A DNA stretch of 64,000 nucleotides. It comes from Talinum fruticosum (taxonomy: Eukaryota; Streptophyta; Magnoliopsida; Caryophyllales; Talinaceae). Shown in pieces: positions 16,500-29,400 of the stretch (position 1 is its first letter; every line of letters begins with the position of its first letter). The translations under genes were made by a program, and so were the position numbers. The notes under the pieces were generated by a model. It was not told the DNA's origin and ran no database searches. It saw only the letters and a program-made list of their open reading frames with translations. Location of the stretch: NCBI GenBank assembly GCA_021018815.1, contig JAITYX010000004.1, positions 3,537,501 through 3,601,500 of the forward strand, in the 5' to 3' direction.

Positions 16500-19400
16500 A
16501 TTTCCCACTTCCTGTGTCCAGTGAAGAAATCACTTATTGATTTGATTTTGGTTTGCCCTAGAACTAATAAATTTATGATTTTTTCCCTCTTCTCTGAGTA
16601 TGGAAGATTACGAAATTCTTTATCATTTGTGATGTAATATAGAGATTTTTTTTTTTTTTTTGTGGGTGAGGTAGTATTACAAGGAGAATTTTGGTCACAG
16701 TTTATAGATTCAAAGGATGTATATTTTGGCATTTACAAATCTGGAAAATGATATTAATTTGCCTTCTGTTGTCGTACAATGCATTCATGTTTAGCGTACC
16801 AACTTTAAGTCGTCAATATGTTGACTAGGTGATTTCGTTATATAGTGGCTTATTTATCACATATGGATGATAGTGTTGGAAAAGTGAAGGAAAATATATT
16901 ATCCATGTGTAATACACAAATTATCACATCTCAAATCGGTGAGTAAAAGTGTTTAAAACTCAATAGTGCTATAGATTATAATAAATACACACGTAAAAAA
17001 ACAATAGTAAAAGTGTCTAAAACTCGGCATACAAGGAATCCATATTAAAGATGATAGTAATACCATCAATAAGCAGTTATTATCTAATCTCATGTCAAAT
17101 TAACTTCATTATCGAAGATATCAGGAAAATCCTAGACAATACTCAATAGGTCATTATTCGTCATTGTTATTAAAAAAAAACAAATTGTGTAACTCGATTG
17201 GATGACACACTTAGCTCATGCGATCTCATTTCCTCTTGTTTGGTAATGTTGGCCCATCCATCATTTTTTTCTTTTATTTTATTTGATGATTACTTAGGCA
17301 AATTCCTTGAGAAGAGTTGCTCAGGAATCTTGTAAGCATTTACCCTTTTTAAAAGGAAAAGTTAAAAGTTAAAAATTTTTACTATGAATAGTCATACTAA
17401 CATCTATAGTTATATTGGACCTCATATAAAATGTAAAATATCACATAAGAAAGCCCTAAAAGTTATCTTCCACGGTGCAACATACTAACAATTAGTACCC
17501 ATTTCATTCTATAATTTCCATATTTCTCGATAGATGTTCTTATAAAAAACTCCTTTATAATTGTTACTTTTACTTTTGTGATAAATAAATTAATACCTCG
17601 TAAATCGAATCTAAAAGAAGAATATCAACAATAAATTTACATATATACTCAAGAGTCAGTCCACCCTATAATTCCCATATCAATAGCTTAGTCTTTCCAG
17701 TAGCTTTTGTACTACATACATACGTAATTGAAGCTCTTCTAAGGAGAGAGAGCTGTACCTTCACTATCTTCCCAAAAAGAGGAAAAATAACTCCTGAATC
17801 AAAGACATTGACTTTATCACTGAAAAATTACCAATAGATTAATTAATGTCATAGTGACTACAACTGAAGAAGGAAGGGTGAAATAACTCTTATTGGAATT
17901 TTTGATAGTTTTTAAACTCAGACTAATTTTATTGTCTGTCTATTTGTAATTATTTTTCACGTCTGTTCCATTTAACTGTAAAAAATTATAAAATAGTTAA
18001 AAAATTAGTTATAAACAGGTGTAAGAAGTAAAAAATAACTCAAAAAATTATAAGATTATAAGTTAAAGCTAAATAAGACAGACCTTAGCCTCCTTTTTTG
18101 ACATCAAGTTTTTAGTCTTTTCTTTGGAGCCCTCATATGCTCACTGCCTAGTGCCAAAGTTGTTCTCAGTACTAGGTGCCTTATATAGTTTCCAACTTCT
18201 CATTATACAAATTTTTAACTAATTAGCATTGCCATATTATTAATATATGACCATTTAAATCCTGCTATGAAAATGTTTTGGACTTTCAACATATAAGTTG
18301 GTAAATTCTCGTGTCCTTTAGCAAGGGAATGTGTATAACATAATGTATTAGAAACTTTTTTACACCTCTTTTTAGAGTGTCTCGGTTTTTCGAAAGTATG
18401 TTTTGTATGTGTCATTAAGTTAGAGAATGTGCGCATATTTATCACGATAACATCAAATATAACACAAACAAACAATATAACTAGCAATAAACAACAACAA
18501 TAATAAAAGCAAATACATGCCTCAAAACGGGAAACAACTATGAAGACACTTTTACACGCTCAGGTATAAAAGTGCAAAAACTTTAAATTTTTATTTTTAT
18601 ATATGTAAAATATTTTTTCCTAATAAAATAATATATATACCAATCAAAAACTTAAAAAGAAGGAGTTCTATATTAAAATTCTCACACTCTAAGTCGTATT
18701 TATAATTTAGAATTCTCTTGTTTTATTATTATATTCTAGCATTTAGATCATAAATATTTTATTTTTTCTCCCTTCGGCTTCTACCCATGAAATTATGTGT
18801 GAAAAGAATACTTTTTATATGTTAAAAATTCTCAAATTCAATATACATAAACTTGCTGTCTAATTTAACGTGGTCTATATAAATACAAATAGAAATGTTA
18901 ATAAGTACTTAACACCATGATACCATATAATATTCCAACTAATACCATCAATTATCCAACCAAGCTGGTGTCTTCAAGCAATTCATATCATATAATAAAT
19001 AGTTAAATAAATTAAGAGATTGACAAAATGCTCTTAGATCTTGTAAGTTACAAAATAAGCAACATGCCTTTGAAGAAAAATTGAAGGTATGTGATGAGAT
19101 TCTTAGCACTCCTTGAACCAAGACCATCAAAACAAAGCATAAAGCTCTTACCTATATTGTGGCTCGGGGTTTAGATGTATGCAATCTTATACCAGCAGCA
19201 TCAAGGATTTCGGAGGTGTTTAGCTAGGAAAGAACATGTGTTGTGGTGTCAATATTACACAGCAAACAGAAATCGAGGATGGTTTTCTGATATCAAGCTG
19301 CCTATGCTCGCTCAAAGGGCCACCCTCGAAGTACCTAAGAATGATGGAGCTCGCTATACATATAGACATCAAATCTAAACCTATCCACCAAAATCCTTAT

Positions 19401-20430
19401 GCCTTTTTCTAAGACTAGACATCAAAGCAACTCAAAGCAATGTTGGATATGGAAAATCCAAGTCATATGAGTTCAAGTTTAACAGGGAGAAACATCAAGA
19501 ATTTCTGGAATGTCATGAGAGCAGACTGCACAGAGGAAACTCCTGTAACCTAACAAACCGAAAATGGGAAAGAAGTTTGTAAGAAAGGAGGAAAAGATGC
19601 AACCAAAAGAGGCGCGGAAAAAGCTAGAGGAAGCCAAGAGTTCTGCTAAAGGTACTGACAGCCTCATTTCTTTCATGAGACAATATCAGATGAATCCCAC
19701 TGCTAATAAACCTTCCATCAAATGATCATAACAATTCATGAAGTCATTGTTACACCATGCACATTTTTAAAATCTTTTTGCTTTTTTCGAGGGGAAAAAA
19801 TTGTTGAAGAGAAAGAAAGGGTGCAGCCCCCTTATGTTTCAGTACATGATCAAGGGTTTTCCCCAAAATCCCCACCATAAAACTCGAGAAGATACCCACA
19901 CACATAAAATTAAGGGTGCCCTTATGAGATGCTTTACCTCTAACTAATTGTGATAACTGTGCCCTTACAACATGCATTATCTCTAACTACTTGTGATTTT
20001 TGGCTGCAAATGTTATTAGTTTCCACTGTACACATTTAAAAAACAGAGAGAGAGAGAGAGAGGGAGGGAGGAAAATTTAGACAGATATTGTGCAAAAGGG
20101 ACCCAGCCAGCAATTTGTCCAACAATAGTTCCATAAGTAGACATGAAACCAGAAAAAGGATATCCCAAGCAGAGATGCAACATTTGGAGAAACAAATTGA
20201 ATCACTCCTTGAATAAATTTATCAAAGATCATACACATGACTGTCTTGTACATCTAGATCTACCTCTACAAAGTCAAAAGCCACGTATAAGTGTAGCACA
20301 CACTTCTACGCCTTATTGTACCATCTATCCTATACCACATTTAGATATGAAAATTCAACATAAAAAAAAACATATACATTGTCGGCAAGTTCAATACAAT
20401 GAAACAGCAAGCAAAAAGATATAAGAAATA
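16500..20430. other. Intergenic DNA between SRPK and the unknown - strand gene
   Basis: No gene was recognised. The segment near 16870-16960 has LTR-like wording (TGTTGGAAAAGTG and CATCTCAAATCGGTG) reminiscent of solo Copia LTR starts, but no boundaries are provable. A GA microsatellite lies at 20045-20062. A moderately GC-richer block at 19150-19700 contains short frames that match nothing I recognise. The right part probably includes the 3' UTR of the - strand gene. Confidence 0.35.
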
Positions 20431-20523
20431 AAACCATTTCTACAAGAAGACCATGATGAAGTCCCATCTCACCTGAGCAGCTCCATCATGGCGGTAGCGT
20501 GCTGGCATAATATGTCAACCTAT

Positions 20524-21674
20524 TTAGGATTGCACAGCTTTATCTGGTTTAATGCACTGAGAAACTTTGAAATCCTGGCATTTCCATGTTGGTGTAACCT
20601 CTGTAGGTGTGAGATTATCAGCAGGAAGCTCCACAGAAAGCAAAGATACATGACTTGCACTTGATTTATCCACCCTAGCCCTCATTAACAATGTGTTTGT
20701 CAGATTCAGTTCTTCTTTAGGGTTTGCTTGATCCTTAAAACTACATATGCTTAAAGGCAACTTTTTCTGCTTAATTCTACCTCTCTTCCTACCATTCACA
20801 CACATGTCATCTAGTTCCAAGGTCTTCCCCTTGGAGCGGCTTGATTCTGCTTCACCACTATCCACTTCTATTTCGTCAAGTTTACTTAATTTTGAGACCT
20901 TGTCATCTACTTTAGTCATGTAAGACTCCTCATTAGACCCTTCACAGTCCACAGCTCCCTCTATTGCATCACCATTGCATGTCAAAAGGAACTTGCCAGA
21001 GCCATTTCCCTCACTGGTGCCATTAGCAATGCCACTTTTTTCAATTGGTGGCGGGATTTTCAGCTTCTTGTGCTTGTGATTGTGACATTCAGAACCCGGA
21101 GAGTGTTTTGAAATTCTCGGGGAGCTGTTCATAGCCCGATGAAGTCTCCGGGCTAACTCTTCATCTGTCCCACAGTTCTCAACTGGTTGGTATTTTTGTA
21201 CAAAAGCTGAACAGGGACATGCTTCTTGAGCTTGTTCTTTCTCAGGTGCTTATCCTTCGTACTCGTGTCTTCTATTGATTGAATCAAATCTAGGGCACTC
21301 TTGGCAACTGCCACTGCCTTCGATGCAATGGCAGCCTTCTCCTCAGCAACAGCTCGCGCAGCCTCAGCGGCCTTAGCTGCCTTAACTGCTGCTAATTTAG
21401 CAGCCTCTGCTATCTCTTGCGGCGACATGTTGGATCCATTCTTGTAAGATTTTAGTAGATGATTAAGACGGATATCAAATTCACTCAAAGGGACCTGACT
21501 CAATGGGCTCGGGCTTGTGCTTGGACTTGGACTAGGGTTATTCTCTTGTGAGCATTGGGATTGGGATGTGCTCTCAGAACAACTCTGTTTCTTCAAACCC
21601 GCCAATAAACGTTTCCGAGGTGGCAAAAGGACATCAGCATCAAGGTGATTTGTGTCACACTCATTGGTATCCAT
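20524..21674 (-). CDS. Plant-specific Ala/Ser-rich protein of unknown function, one frame break
   Basis: The start is the ATG at 21674 (MDTNECDTNH). The first part has a PPRKRLLAGLKK motif, Ser/Pro-rich stretches, and an alanine-rich helical segment (EIAEAAKLAAVKAAKAAEA and onward, roughly residues 90-135), then LKKHVPVQLLYK. Reading continues in another frame as PVENCGTDEELARRLHRAM to the end at 20524. The break coincides with a T5 run at 21193-21197 (A5 on the coding strand). One extra A would give about 383 continuous residues. Lysine- and arginine-rich patches (NGRKRGRIKQKK) suggest a nuclear location. I believe this is a conserved plant family of unknown role, but I cannot name it. A 5' UTR intron is likely at 22225-21701 (donor ATCAG|GTATTT, acceptor CTGTAG|AGG). 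Confidence 0.75.
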
Positions 21675-22454
21675 GTAAATCCCCTCTCTTTAACAAACCT
21701 CTACAGAGTAAAGACCCAGAGCACAGATTTTTGACATTATACCAAAAACCATTTTAAGCTACAAAAGCAGAAAAAGGTGGACCCTTTGACCAATCATTTA
21801 TGCACCAACATCATCCATTTACATCTGAATTCAAAAAAGAAAAGGACAAAAAATACAATGAGCAAAATGATAAGTGATAACCACTCAATTTGACGATCTA
21901 AAACAATTGAGCTAGGCGAAAGAGAACTAGAATCAAATAAACACAAAACAATATTTAAAGAACATCAATTAAAAGAAACAAGACCAACGCGTTCCAAGAG
22001 GTTTTATTGTTGTTCAATGCAATAATCCCACACACAATCAACAAAAAACAAAAGAAAATGAATCACAATAAATGCTAATCATCAAAGTTAACAGCTTAAT
22101 TAAATAGAATTATGCGATATTGAGTCATCAAAGCTGGTAAAGCCATAAATGTGAACTGGGTTTGATCGAAGGAGCAAAACCCAGTTCAGGATTCTGATCA
22201 AAGAAAGTGGGGTAAGGGAAATACCTGATCTTGGAAAAATCAGAGAGAGAGAGACAGACACGGCGACTTGAATTAGGGTTTGAGGAGGAGAGAAATAGAG
22301 AGAAAGGGAAGGAAGGAGAAGAAGACAGCAAAGAGGGCAAATCCAGTTGCAATAGGGGAGGAGGAGAAATGGAAGATCCTATGGCCAGAAACCCCACAAA
22401 ACTAAAATGCTTTGTGTATTTATTAAAATTTGTTTTAATTTATTTATTTGTTAA

Positions 22455-22455
22455 C

Positions 22456-22507
<52 letters not shown>
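22455..22507. repeat. (AAT)n microsatellite
   Basis: A pure trinucleotide run of about 17 units lies just upstream of the likely transcription start of the neighbouring - strand gene. The asparagine and leucine runs read through it are artefacts. Confidence 0.95.
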
Positions 22508-22509
22508 TT

Positions 22510-23359
22510 TTTAAAGCCCTTTTCCCTTGGAAGTGTGAACGTCCCACTTGAAATTTGGTTGGCTTTGAAAATGAACCCACCTCTGTTTTCTGAACTATCA
22601 ACATATGCCCCCAAAAAATATATATTTCCATGCTTGCCAAATTAATTATTGTAATTATGAAAATAATAAAAATGAGATAATTCATTTATTTCTTATTTGG
22701 TCTCTAGCCAGGGGCAAGTAGTATTTTGTATTTTTTTAAGGTACTTTGTAATGAAATAGCAAATAGACAAGGTACAGATTTTATCTTCATCTTTTCCTTT
22801 GTAGTTCTTATCCACTTCTCATGTACATCCCAAGTATATAATGTAAGTTACAATAACAAATGGAATTTTAAGTTGATTGGTATGCAAGGTTTAGGGAAAA
22901 AAGCAAAGAAAATTGATGAATTGTCTTAGTTAGTTATTTTTTAATAGGGCCTTTTTTTTATTGATTTTTATATAATATTATGCTCTTTGTATTTATGTTA
23001 TATTAATTTTGTTTTATTAACTCTTAAAAAGGTTGCTTTTTCACATGTTAATTAGTAGTATTAATTATATAGTCGATTCAAAAGTAAAATGAGTGTTAGT
23101 AGAAGATTGAATGAATTTTTTGTGGTTGAACTCGTTTTTTAATGAGTAAGTACGAATTATTCTAATTGTACCTTTATTTTATGGGGTATTTAACATGGTT
23201 GGTAACCTCGGGGAAGGTGAGGACCCAAGTTCAAATGCCCAGTTAGTTCCAGAGCTCCATTTCACATAAGAGATTTTGGTAATAGTAGGATTTAATCTCA
23301 CATTACCTCACTTATGAGAAGCAATAAAGGTATACAACAAGATAAGCTCACTTGGTAGC

Positions 23360-23424
<65 letters not shown>

Positions 23425-24575
23425 TAGAGGGGTGTTGTAACATTTCATATCATACATTCCAAATATTAGGGAAACATGACGTAGTTTATAAAAGACGTAT
23501 ACTAAGTATACTATAATAAATATTTGAATCCAAGTGTAAAATAACGTCTTGTTGAGGGCTAATTCTAAGGTTAAAATCCTATAAGTTAAGTTGTTGATCA
23601 ATAGGCTAAATTAAAAATAAGATGATAGCACTTGTCCCAACTCGTTAGTTAGAGTGAATTAGGTAAGACTATTTAAAAAATAAAAACCGCAAAATTAAAG
23701 CAACCAGTCAAACCAAATCGGTTTAAACACCGAGTGAACCGAAAGTCTTTCCACTTTGGTTCCGATTCAAAACTTTGAAACCAATGGTTAACCGCAACTA
23801 AACTTATATTATTTTGATAATTTTATAAAAAATATTAAGGCAAATTTTTCATTTTGTGCATTTGCATGACTAGTGATGTCTATAGGTGCAAAAGCTAAGT
23901 GTAAGTAGGTGTGATACACATAAGTAGGGATTTGTTTGAGTTTTATGATCGACGGCAGCCCCTAATCAGAGAAAATTGAGGTGGTTAGGGTTTTTCTCAT
24001 AATTACATGATTTAACGTTGCTTCTACTTTATTTACATTAAATTGACCATTGAATAAATAAATTTTTTTATTGAATGACAACTATTATTTATATTACTCG
24101 GCTAATTAATTATGATCAAAGTTTAGAATACATATTAAGAGGTAGTCAAGGAGCAACTTCCATGCTATAATTAACATTGTCACATGGAACTTATCACATA
24201 TTAGTACAAGATGTTACTTTGAATGATGTCCCTGGGTGAAGCAGTAATGAGAAACTGAGAAAGAGAGGCCCACTAGGTTGAAGGGAAGATTGTCAAAGAA
24301 TATGCCAGCCTTGGGTGCATAGTTTTAGATGTCATATCAGTCATTATATCAATTTTACTTTTGGAATAAAATATGTGGGCGTATCATACATTTGTACTAT
24401 TGTAAATTTTTATTTTAAAAAATTAAAAATAAAATTGTCTTATCTGGTGTTAGTAAGAATATTTATTAATCTAAACCGTAAAAAGTATGAAAAACTATTA
24501 AATCTGCTTCAATTATCCTACCACATCAAGAATTAAAAGACATTAAATGACTAAAGAGTCAATTATGTCTCCTAC
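22510..24575. other. AT-rich intergenic DNA
   Basis: No coding sequence was recognised. Near 23195-23250 a segment with ACCCAAGTTCAAATGCCC resembles a pol III B box, and near 23341 AAGCTCACTTGGTAGCG resembles a tRNA-like A box. These could be SINE remnants, but the order and spacing are not those of one intact element. Confidence 0.35.
23363..23422. repeat. (TA)n microsatellite, about 60 bp
   Basis: A perfect TA dinucleotide array starts directly after a tRNA-A-box-like sequence. Its length is probably unstable in assemblies. Confidence 0.95.
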
Positions 24576-24579
24576 TTTT

Positions 24580-24709
24580 TACTCCATCTTACTTTAAAAA
24601 ATTGTCAAACTTTGACAAAGTAAAAATAAAAAAAACGTCATTTAATACTCACAGTTTGCAAACATTTAAAATAAAAACTTTTGATAATTTTTATGAGACA
24701 GAGGAAGTA
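24580..24709. mobile_element. Stowaway-like MITE relic, about 130 bp
   Basis: The left end is TACTCCATCTTAC and the right end is GAGACAGAGGAAGTA. These are imperfect inverted versions of the Stowaway terminus, framed by TA as in Tc1/mariner-derived MITEs. The interior is AT-rich and has no coding capacity. Confidence 0.55.
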
Positions 24710-24989
24710 TTTTTATTTCTTTTTTTTTTTTATAAAACTCCTAATAATTTTAGTTTTATTTTTGATAGATTAACAATCTAACCTAGTAATACCTCGCAAT
24801 TGAGTTCTTAACCTGGTTATTGTACTCTTGTGTTGTGTAACTCATCTAACCCTTTTATTTATTTATTTATTTTTAAAAAACCCATACTAATAAACCCTAT
24901 GGAGCCCACTTATCCAAAAAAAAAAAGGAAAAAAAGAAGAAAATTTGGAAAAAAACAGACAAAAAGAGAGGGAAAATTGCTAGAACCGA

Positions 24990-26431
24990 CTAACAAACCG
25001 CCACCAAAACCATCGACTGTGATCCTCCGGCGACATCGCCGAAAAAGCACTGCGTTTAAGCTCTCTTTCTCTCTCCTTTGCCGCTCTCAACCGAGAATTA
25101 TCGACCGCCGTCTTTTTCAGTCTTCCAGATTCCTCCGCTTAATCGTCGTGCTAATCTTCCGGTACTCTCTCTCTCTCTCTCTCTCCCTCCCTCCCTGCCC
25201 CCGTTGTGGAGATAGTACTGGAGTAGTAACTAGTTCGTACTAGGTTTTAATGGAGGTTTATAATTGTTTTAGTCGGAGCATTTGATTTCTTCAATATAAT
25301 TCTTTCTCCGCGATTTCGAATGGTTGTTAAGTGCACTAATCCCTCCTCTACCGCTCTCTCCCGTGAACTTGAAATATTTTTGAATTGGATTGGATTTTGA
25401 AATCCTCTTAATTTCACAATCCAAAATGTCAATTGATGTTCGTCTAATGTACAATTGTATAACCCTTTCTTTCTTCTCACGGGTTTTTTCTGGGCATAAA
25501 ATAGTTCGAGTACTGTAATTAGGCTGTCCCTTTTAAAGCGAAAATTGAATTTATAATGTCTATATAGTTGTCTACCTAAATGTGAAATATCAGTCAATTT
25601 CAGGATGAAATGACATTACCTAATATACTTCCGAAGTAACATGGGAGATGGTTCTCATAATGTATTTCGGGGATGAGGAATGTTTCTGTTCCAAACTTCC
25701 GTGGGCTATATTGCATATGGTGGCTAGGCACGACAATTTCTTGTTCCTTTTTTCTTTCACCAATTTCTGGACCTTTTGTTTTTGTCTATTTTTAGTTTTG
25801 TTGTTTTTATTGAAGAATGAGTAAGAATACCATACTTGACATGAATATATTAAATAGTGAAGTTCCATATCTAGAATCATCCTTAAATCTTTTGGATCAT
25901 ATCTATTGGGTGAGATCATCTCACCCAAGGCAAATTGCTAACTTATTTGTTTTGGGATATTAATCAAGGCAAATTGCTAACTTATTTGTTTTGGGATATT
26001 AGTTCTGTTTATTCATGGATTTGATTTTATTGTTTTGGATAAATAATTTTTTGAGAAATTGGTGAAGTTTACAGTTTTAGTAATATTTGCCTTGTTAGAG
26101 ATGATGCTAAGTCTCCCATTAACCACCCGAATCAACTGTGGATTGGTAGGTGGATCGCGTATGGATAAAGTATATCACAGGTGGACTGAGAGGAACCTGG
26201 TGATGGATGCTGGTGATGAACCCACCTCATATCCTATGCATTGCTAGGCTCAAATCTGTGCTTCAGAACCTTATCATTAGTATGCTGCCATTTTGATATC
26301 GAAGCATGTAATGACACATAGTCATAGCAAACTGTGCTTTTTATTCTTTTTATATATATTTTTCATGACATTTTTGTATTTCTCTGTGTTTCTTTGCTGG
26401 ATTAGCTTTGCAGCTCAATTGACCAAAGGTA
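24990..26431 (+). other. Likely MLH3 5' UTR exon and leader intron
   Basis: A GC-richer segment at about 24990-25160 ends in CTTCCG|GTACTC followed by a CT microsatellite (25165-25190). A pyrimidine-backed acceptor TTTGCAG lies at about 26412, just before the MLH3 start. This suggests a non-coding first exon and a leader intron of about 1.2 kb. Inside that intron a 39-bp unit is repeated in tandem (about 25926-25964 and 25965-26003). Transcript data would be needed to fix the ends. Confidence 0.45.
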
Positions 26432-26455
26432 ATGATTGATCGTTGCTCAGTCTCA

Positions 26456-29400
26456 ATGGAAAGCATAAAGCCTTTGTCAGAGGCAGTTCATAGTGCGGTG
26501 CGTTCTGGGTTCATTATCAGTGATTTGACGACTGTTGTTGAAGAGCTTATATACAACAGTCTAGATGCTGGTGCAACAAAGGTATTCTCCTCACTTCTAT
26601 CAAGTGGTTCCATGTTGCCGCTTTGTGCTCTTTGATATCTAAATTGACCGAATCTAATTATTGGGACTCAGTTTGCTACTTGGAAGCTCAAAAGAAATTG
26701 AGAAATTTCAAGGAAAGCAAAAATCCAGAATGCTGACAGAAAGTTTTCTGTGATAATTGTTCTCCCAATTACAATATGGGAAAGAACATGTTACTCGTCA
26801 GTGATTGGTATTTTATTGCTGAGGGGTGCTGTTAGAGAGGTTGATTCTCAAAGTCCATAGTTTGGTATAGAATATAGAATGGCTTGACTGCTAGTTGTAG
26901 TAACTAAAGTACAAAAATAGTTACAACAAAGCAATCTCCTTATATTGTTATGTGTAGCTTTGGTACTGGATTTGTTTGCTTAACTTTTACTGCTTTCCTC
27001 ATAGTTACACAGCCATGCTCCTTGTTTTTTGCTTTAATGGTCCCTTTCAAAATTCCTAGATTTCTGGGGGTAAACTCTATGCGGACATGTTCGGTGTCCA
27101 TACTTGAGTTGTATCATTGTCCTTTTCATGACTTTGCAATTTAGGCACTATGACAGCCGACATATACCATCATTTAACCATAGGATGAGTGCATTCTGTC
27201 CTCCCCCCTCTCCATAACTGAGAGTTTGTGTGATTACCTTACAAATTACAATATTAGAAGTTTGTTGATGACATCTTTTGAGGAGACTCAATCTTCTCCT
27301 CCCAACCTTCTTGCGTGCGCATACAAAAGGTGCTGACCACATTGCCTGTCTCACGTTCCTTGACTTAAGATGCTTCTGCTGACTAGTAATATCATGCTTT
27401 TCCATTTTTCTCTTTCAAAATGGTCTTTTGTAAAGTTATAGTTTGGATCACTTATTGTTATCATCTATATTGTACATGAAATGAAACTATGCAATACTGA
27501 TACAGCCTTTTGTTGAGTGGAATGAGGCACGTGACATCCTGAATGTCAATTTTGGGTTGGTGTTGAAATGCAGTCTCTGCTGGTAGATGATTTTTTCAGA
27601 TCTTATATGGCTTGGTACCTCTAACCAATTTCAATTTGAGCCCCCCTTTTCAGCTTTTATTCTAACCTTAAGCTATATAACTAAGCACACATATCAGCAT
27701 ACTTGAGTTTTAGTGCTTACTGTGTTGTTTCAGGTATCAGTGTATGTAGGTGTTAGCAATGGCTATGTTAAAGTAGAAGATGATGGTGAGTAGCCATTTA
27801 TACTGTGTTTTATAGAAGACAAACTTTTTGGTTAATTTCATCATTTTTTTGGCCTTGTACATGTTGACCATGCAGGTTCTGGCATTAGCAGGGATGGCTT
27901 GGTTTTACTGGGAGAACGTTACGGTAACTATGACTCCTTTTCATTTAGAATCCATGATTTTTTATGCATATTAATCTGCACTGTTTCGAGTGTCCAAGTA
28001 GACATGACCCAAATGATAGAACCTTCTGCTTGTATGAAGTGGTCAGGTGGGTGATCGTTATTACTCTCTTTGGCAGTTAAGCTCTCTATTCTGTGTATTT
28101 TTTTAAGTAGGAGAGAAGCTAGATAGCAGTTGTAGCTTTATGGTACTTTGTCCTATAAGGATGCTTGCTAGCAAGCTGCATTTATTCTAATATTTATGTG
28201 GTACTAGTATAGGGATTTTCATGATCTTCGTTCATGATTGTGGTCTATCTTGTGCTTTAGAGTGACTCCGTCAAAATAATTATATCATTTACTATTTGGT
28301 TTTCCTTAAATAAGGGACTTATGAGAGACATTGGGGTAATGCAACAGTGAGGTTTTCATTTATAGTTTCATTGAAGCCTTTCCATGTAAGTCATCAATTT
28401 TGTACAATGTGTAAGAACTTCAATGTCTATACATGCTGCTTGGGATGTGATTCTCTCATACAAGTACTGAAAGTGTCTTATTTGATGGCTAGTAAGCTTA
28501 TTGACAAAAGAAAAAGAGGAGAAATTCATAAGGTCCATTATGCATTTCTGATGGGTGATTGTACTCTTGAATCCTGGATGATGATATTGTTTACTCCTTG
28601 AAAAGCTTTGTTAATATATGGATACCTTACGCAGCAACATCAAAACTCCACCATTTACATGCCAAAGATGATGATGATGTACGCAGCTTTGGCTTTCGTG
28701 GTGAAGTATTATGCTCCATTGCTGATACCTCTTTAATTGAATTTATAACAAAAGTCCACGGGAGGCCCAATGGGTATCGCAAAGTCATGAAGGTAAGGCA
28801 CCTTATTATTTCAAATTTCAATAATCCGAGGCTCTGACTATTTATGATATCATTTGATTATTTTGTCATTGACTACAGTATCTCCCCCTTTAGGGTCGCA
28901 AATGCCTTCATCGCAGTATTGACGGTGATAGGCAAGATGTCGGCACAACTGGTAATCAGCTTTCTTTCACAGCCAAATTCTGGAACCTGGATGTGTAGTC
29001 TTTATCACGTAGCATTACAGATCGAGAATGCTTCTTCCTTGCTGACATCAGAAGTGTGCTTTCTAGGATCATGAGGCCTTTAGTATTTGAAATTGGCAAC
29101 TGAAAAGCAACTTGAAAAGAAAAAAGATCTCCCTCCCTCCAGTTCCCTTGCCAAACTTTATCCAAACTTGCAACATGCATGTTGGACTTAGGTTAAGATT
29201 TTGAGCAACACTAGGCACATTTTATTTAATTGGCAACCTTTTGTCAAACACAGTAAACATTTACTGTCACATTTCAAAGTTAGTGTGGCTTTTTATCTAT
29301 TTATCTAGTACTTAATCTTTTTGGTTTTGGATTCGGGTGCTGGGGATATTTCAATGAAGACAACTAGAGCTGTGTATTGAGGATGCTATCCTTGGTGGAG

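Noticed and set aside
22231..22685. Frames on both strands containing long Asn, Ile or Leu runs
   Set aside because: They are translations of the (AAT)n microsatellite; no conserved sequence lies on either side.
23308..23601. Frame with a long Tyr-Ile repeat
   Set aside because: It is a translation of the (TA)n array, not a protein.
24830..25243. 137-residue Lys/Arg-rich frame upstream of MLH3
   Set aside because: Low-complexity basic sequence ending in a CT microsatellite; better explained as MLH3 leader.
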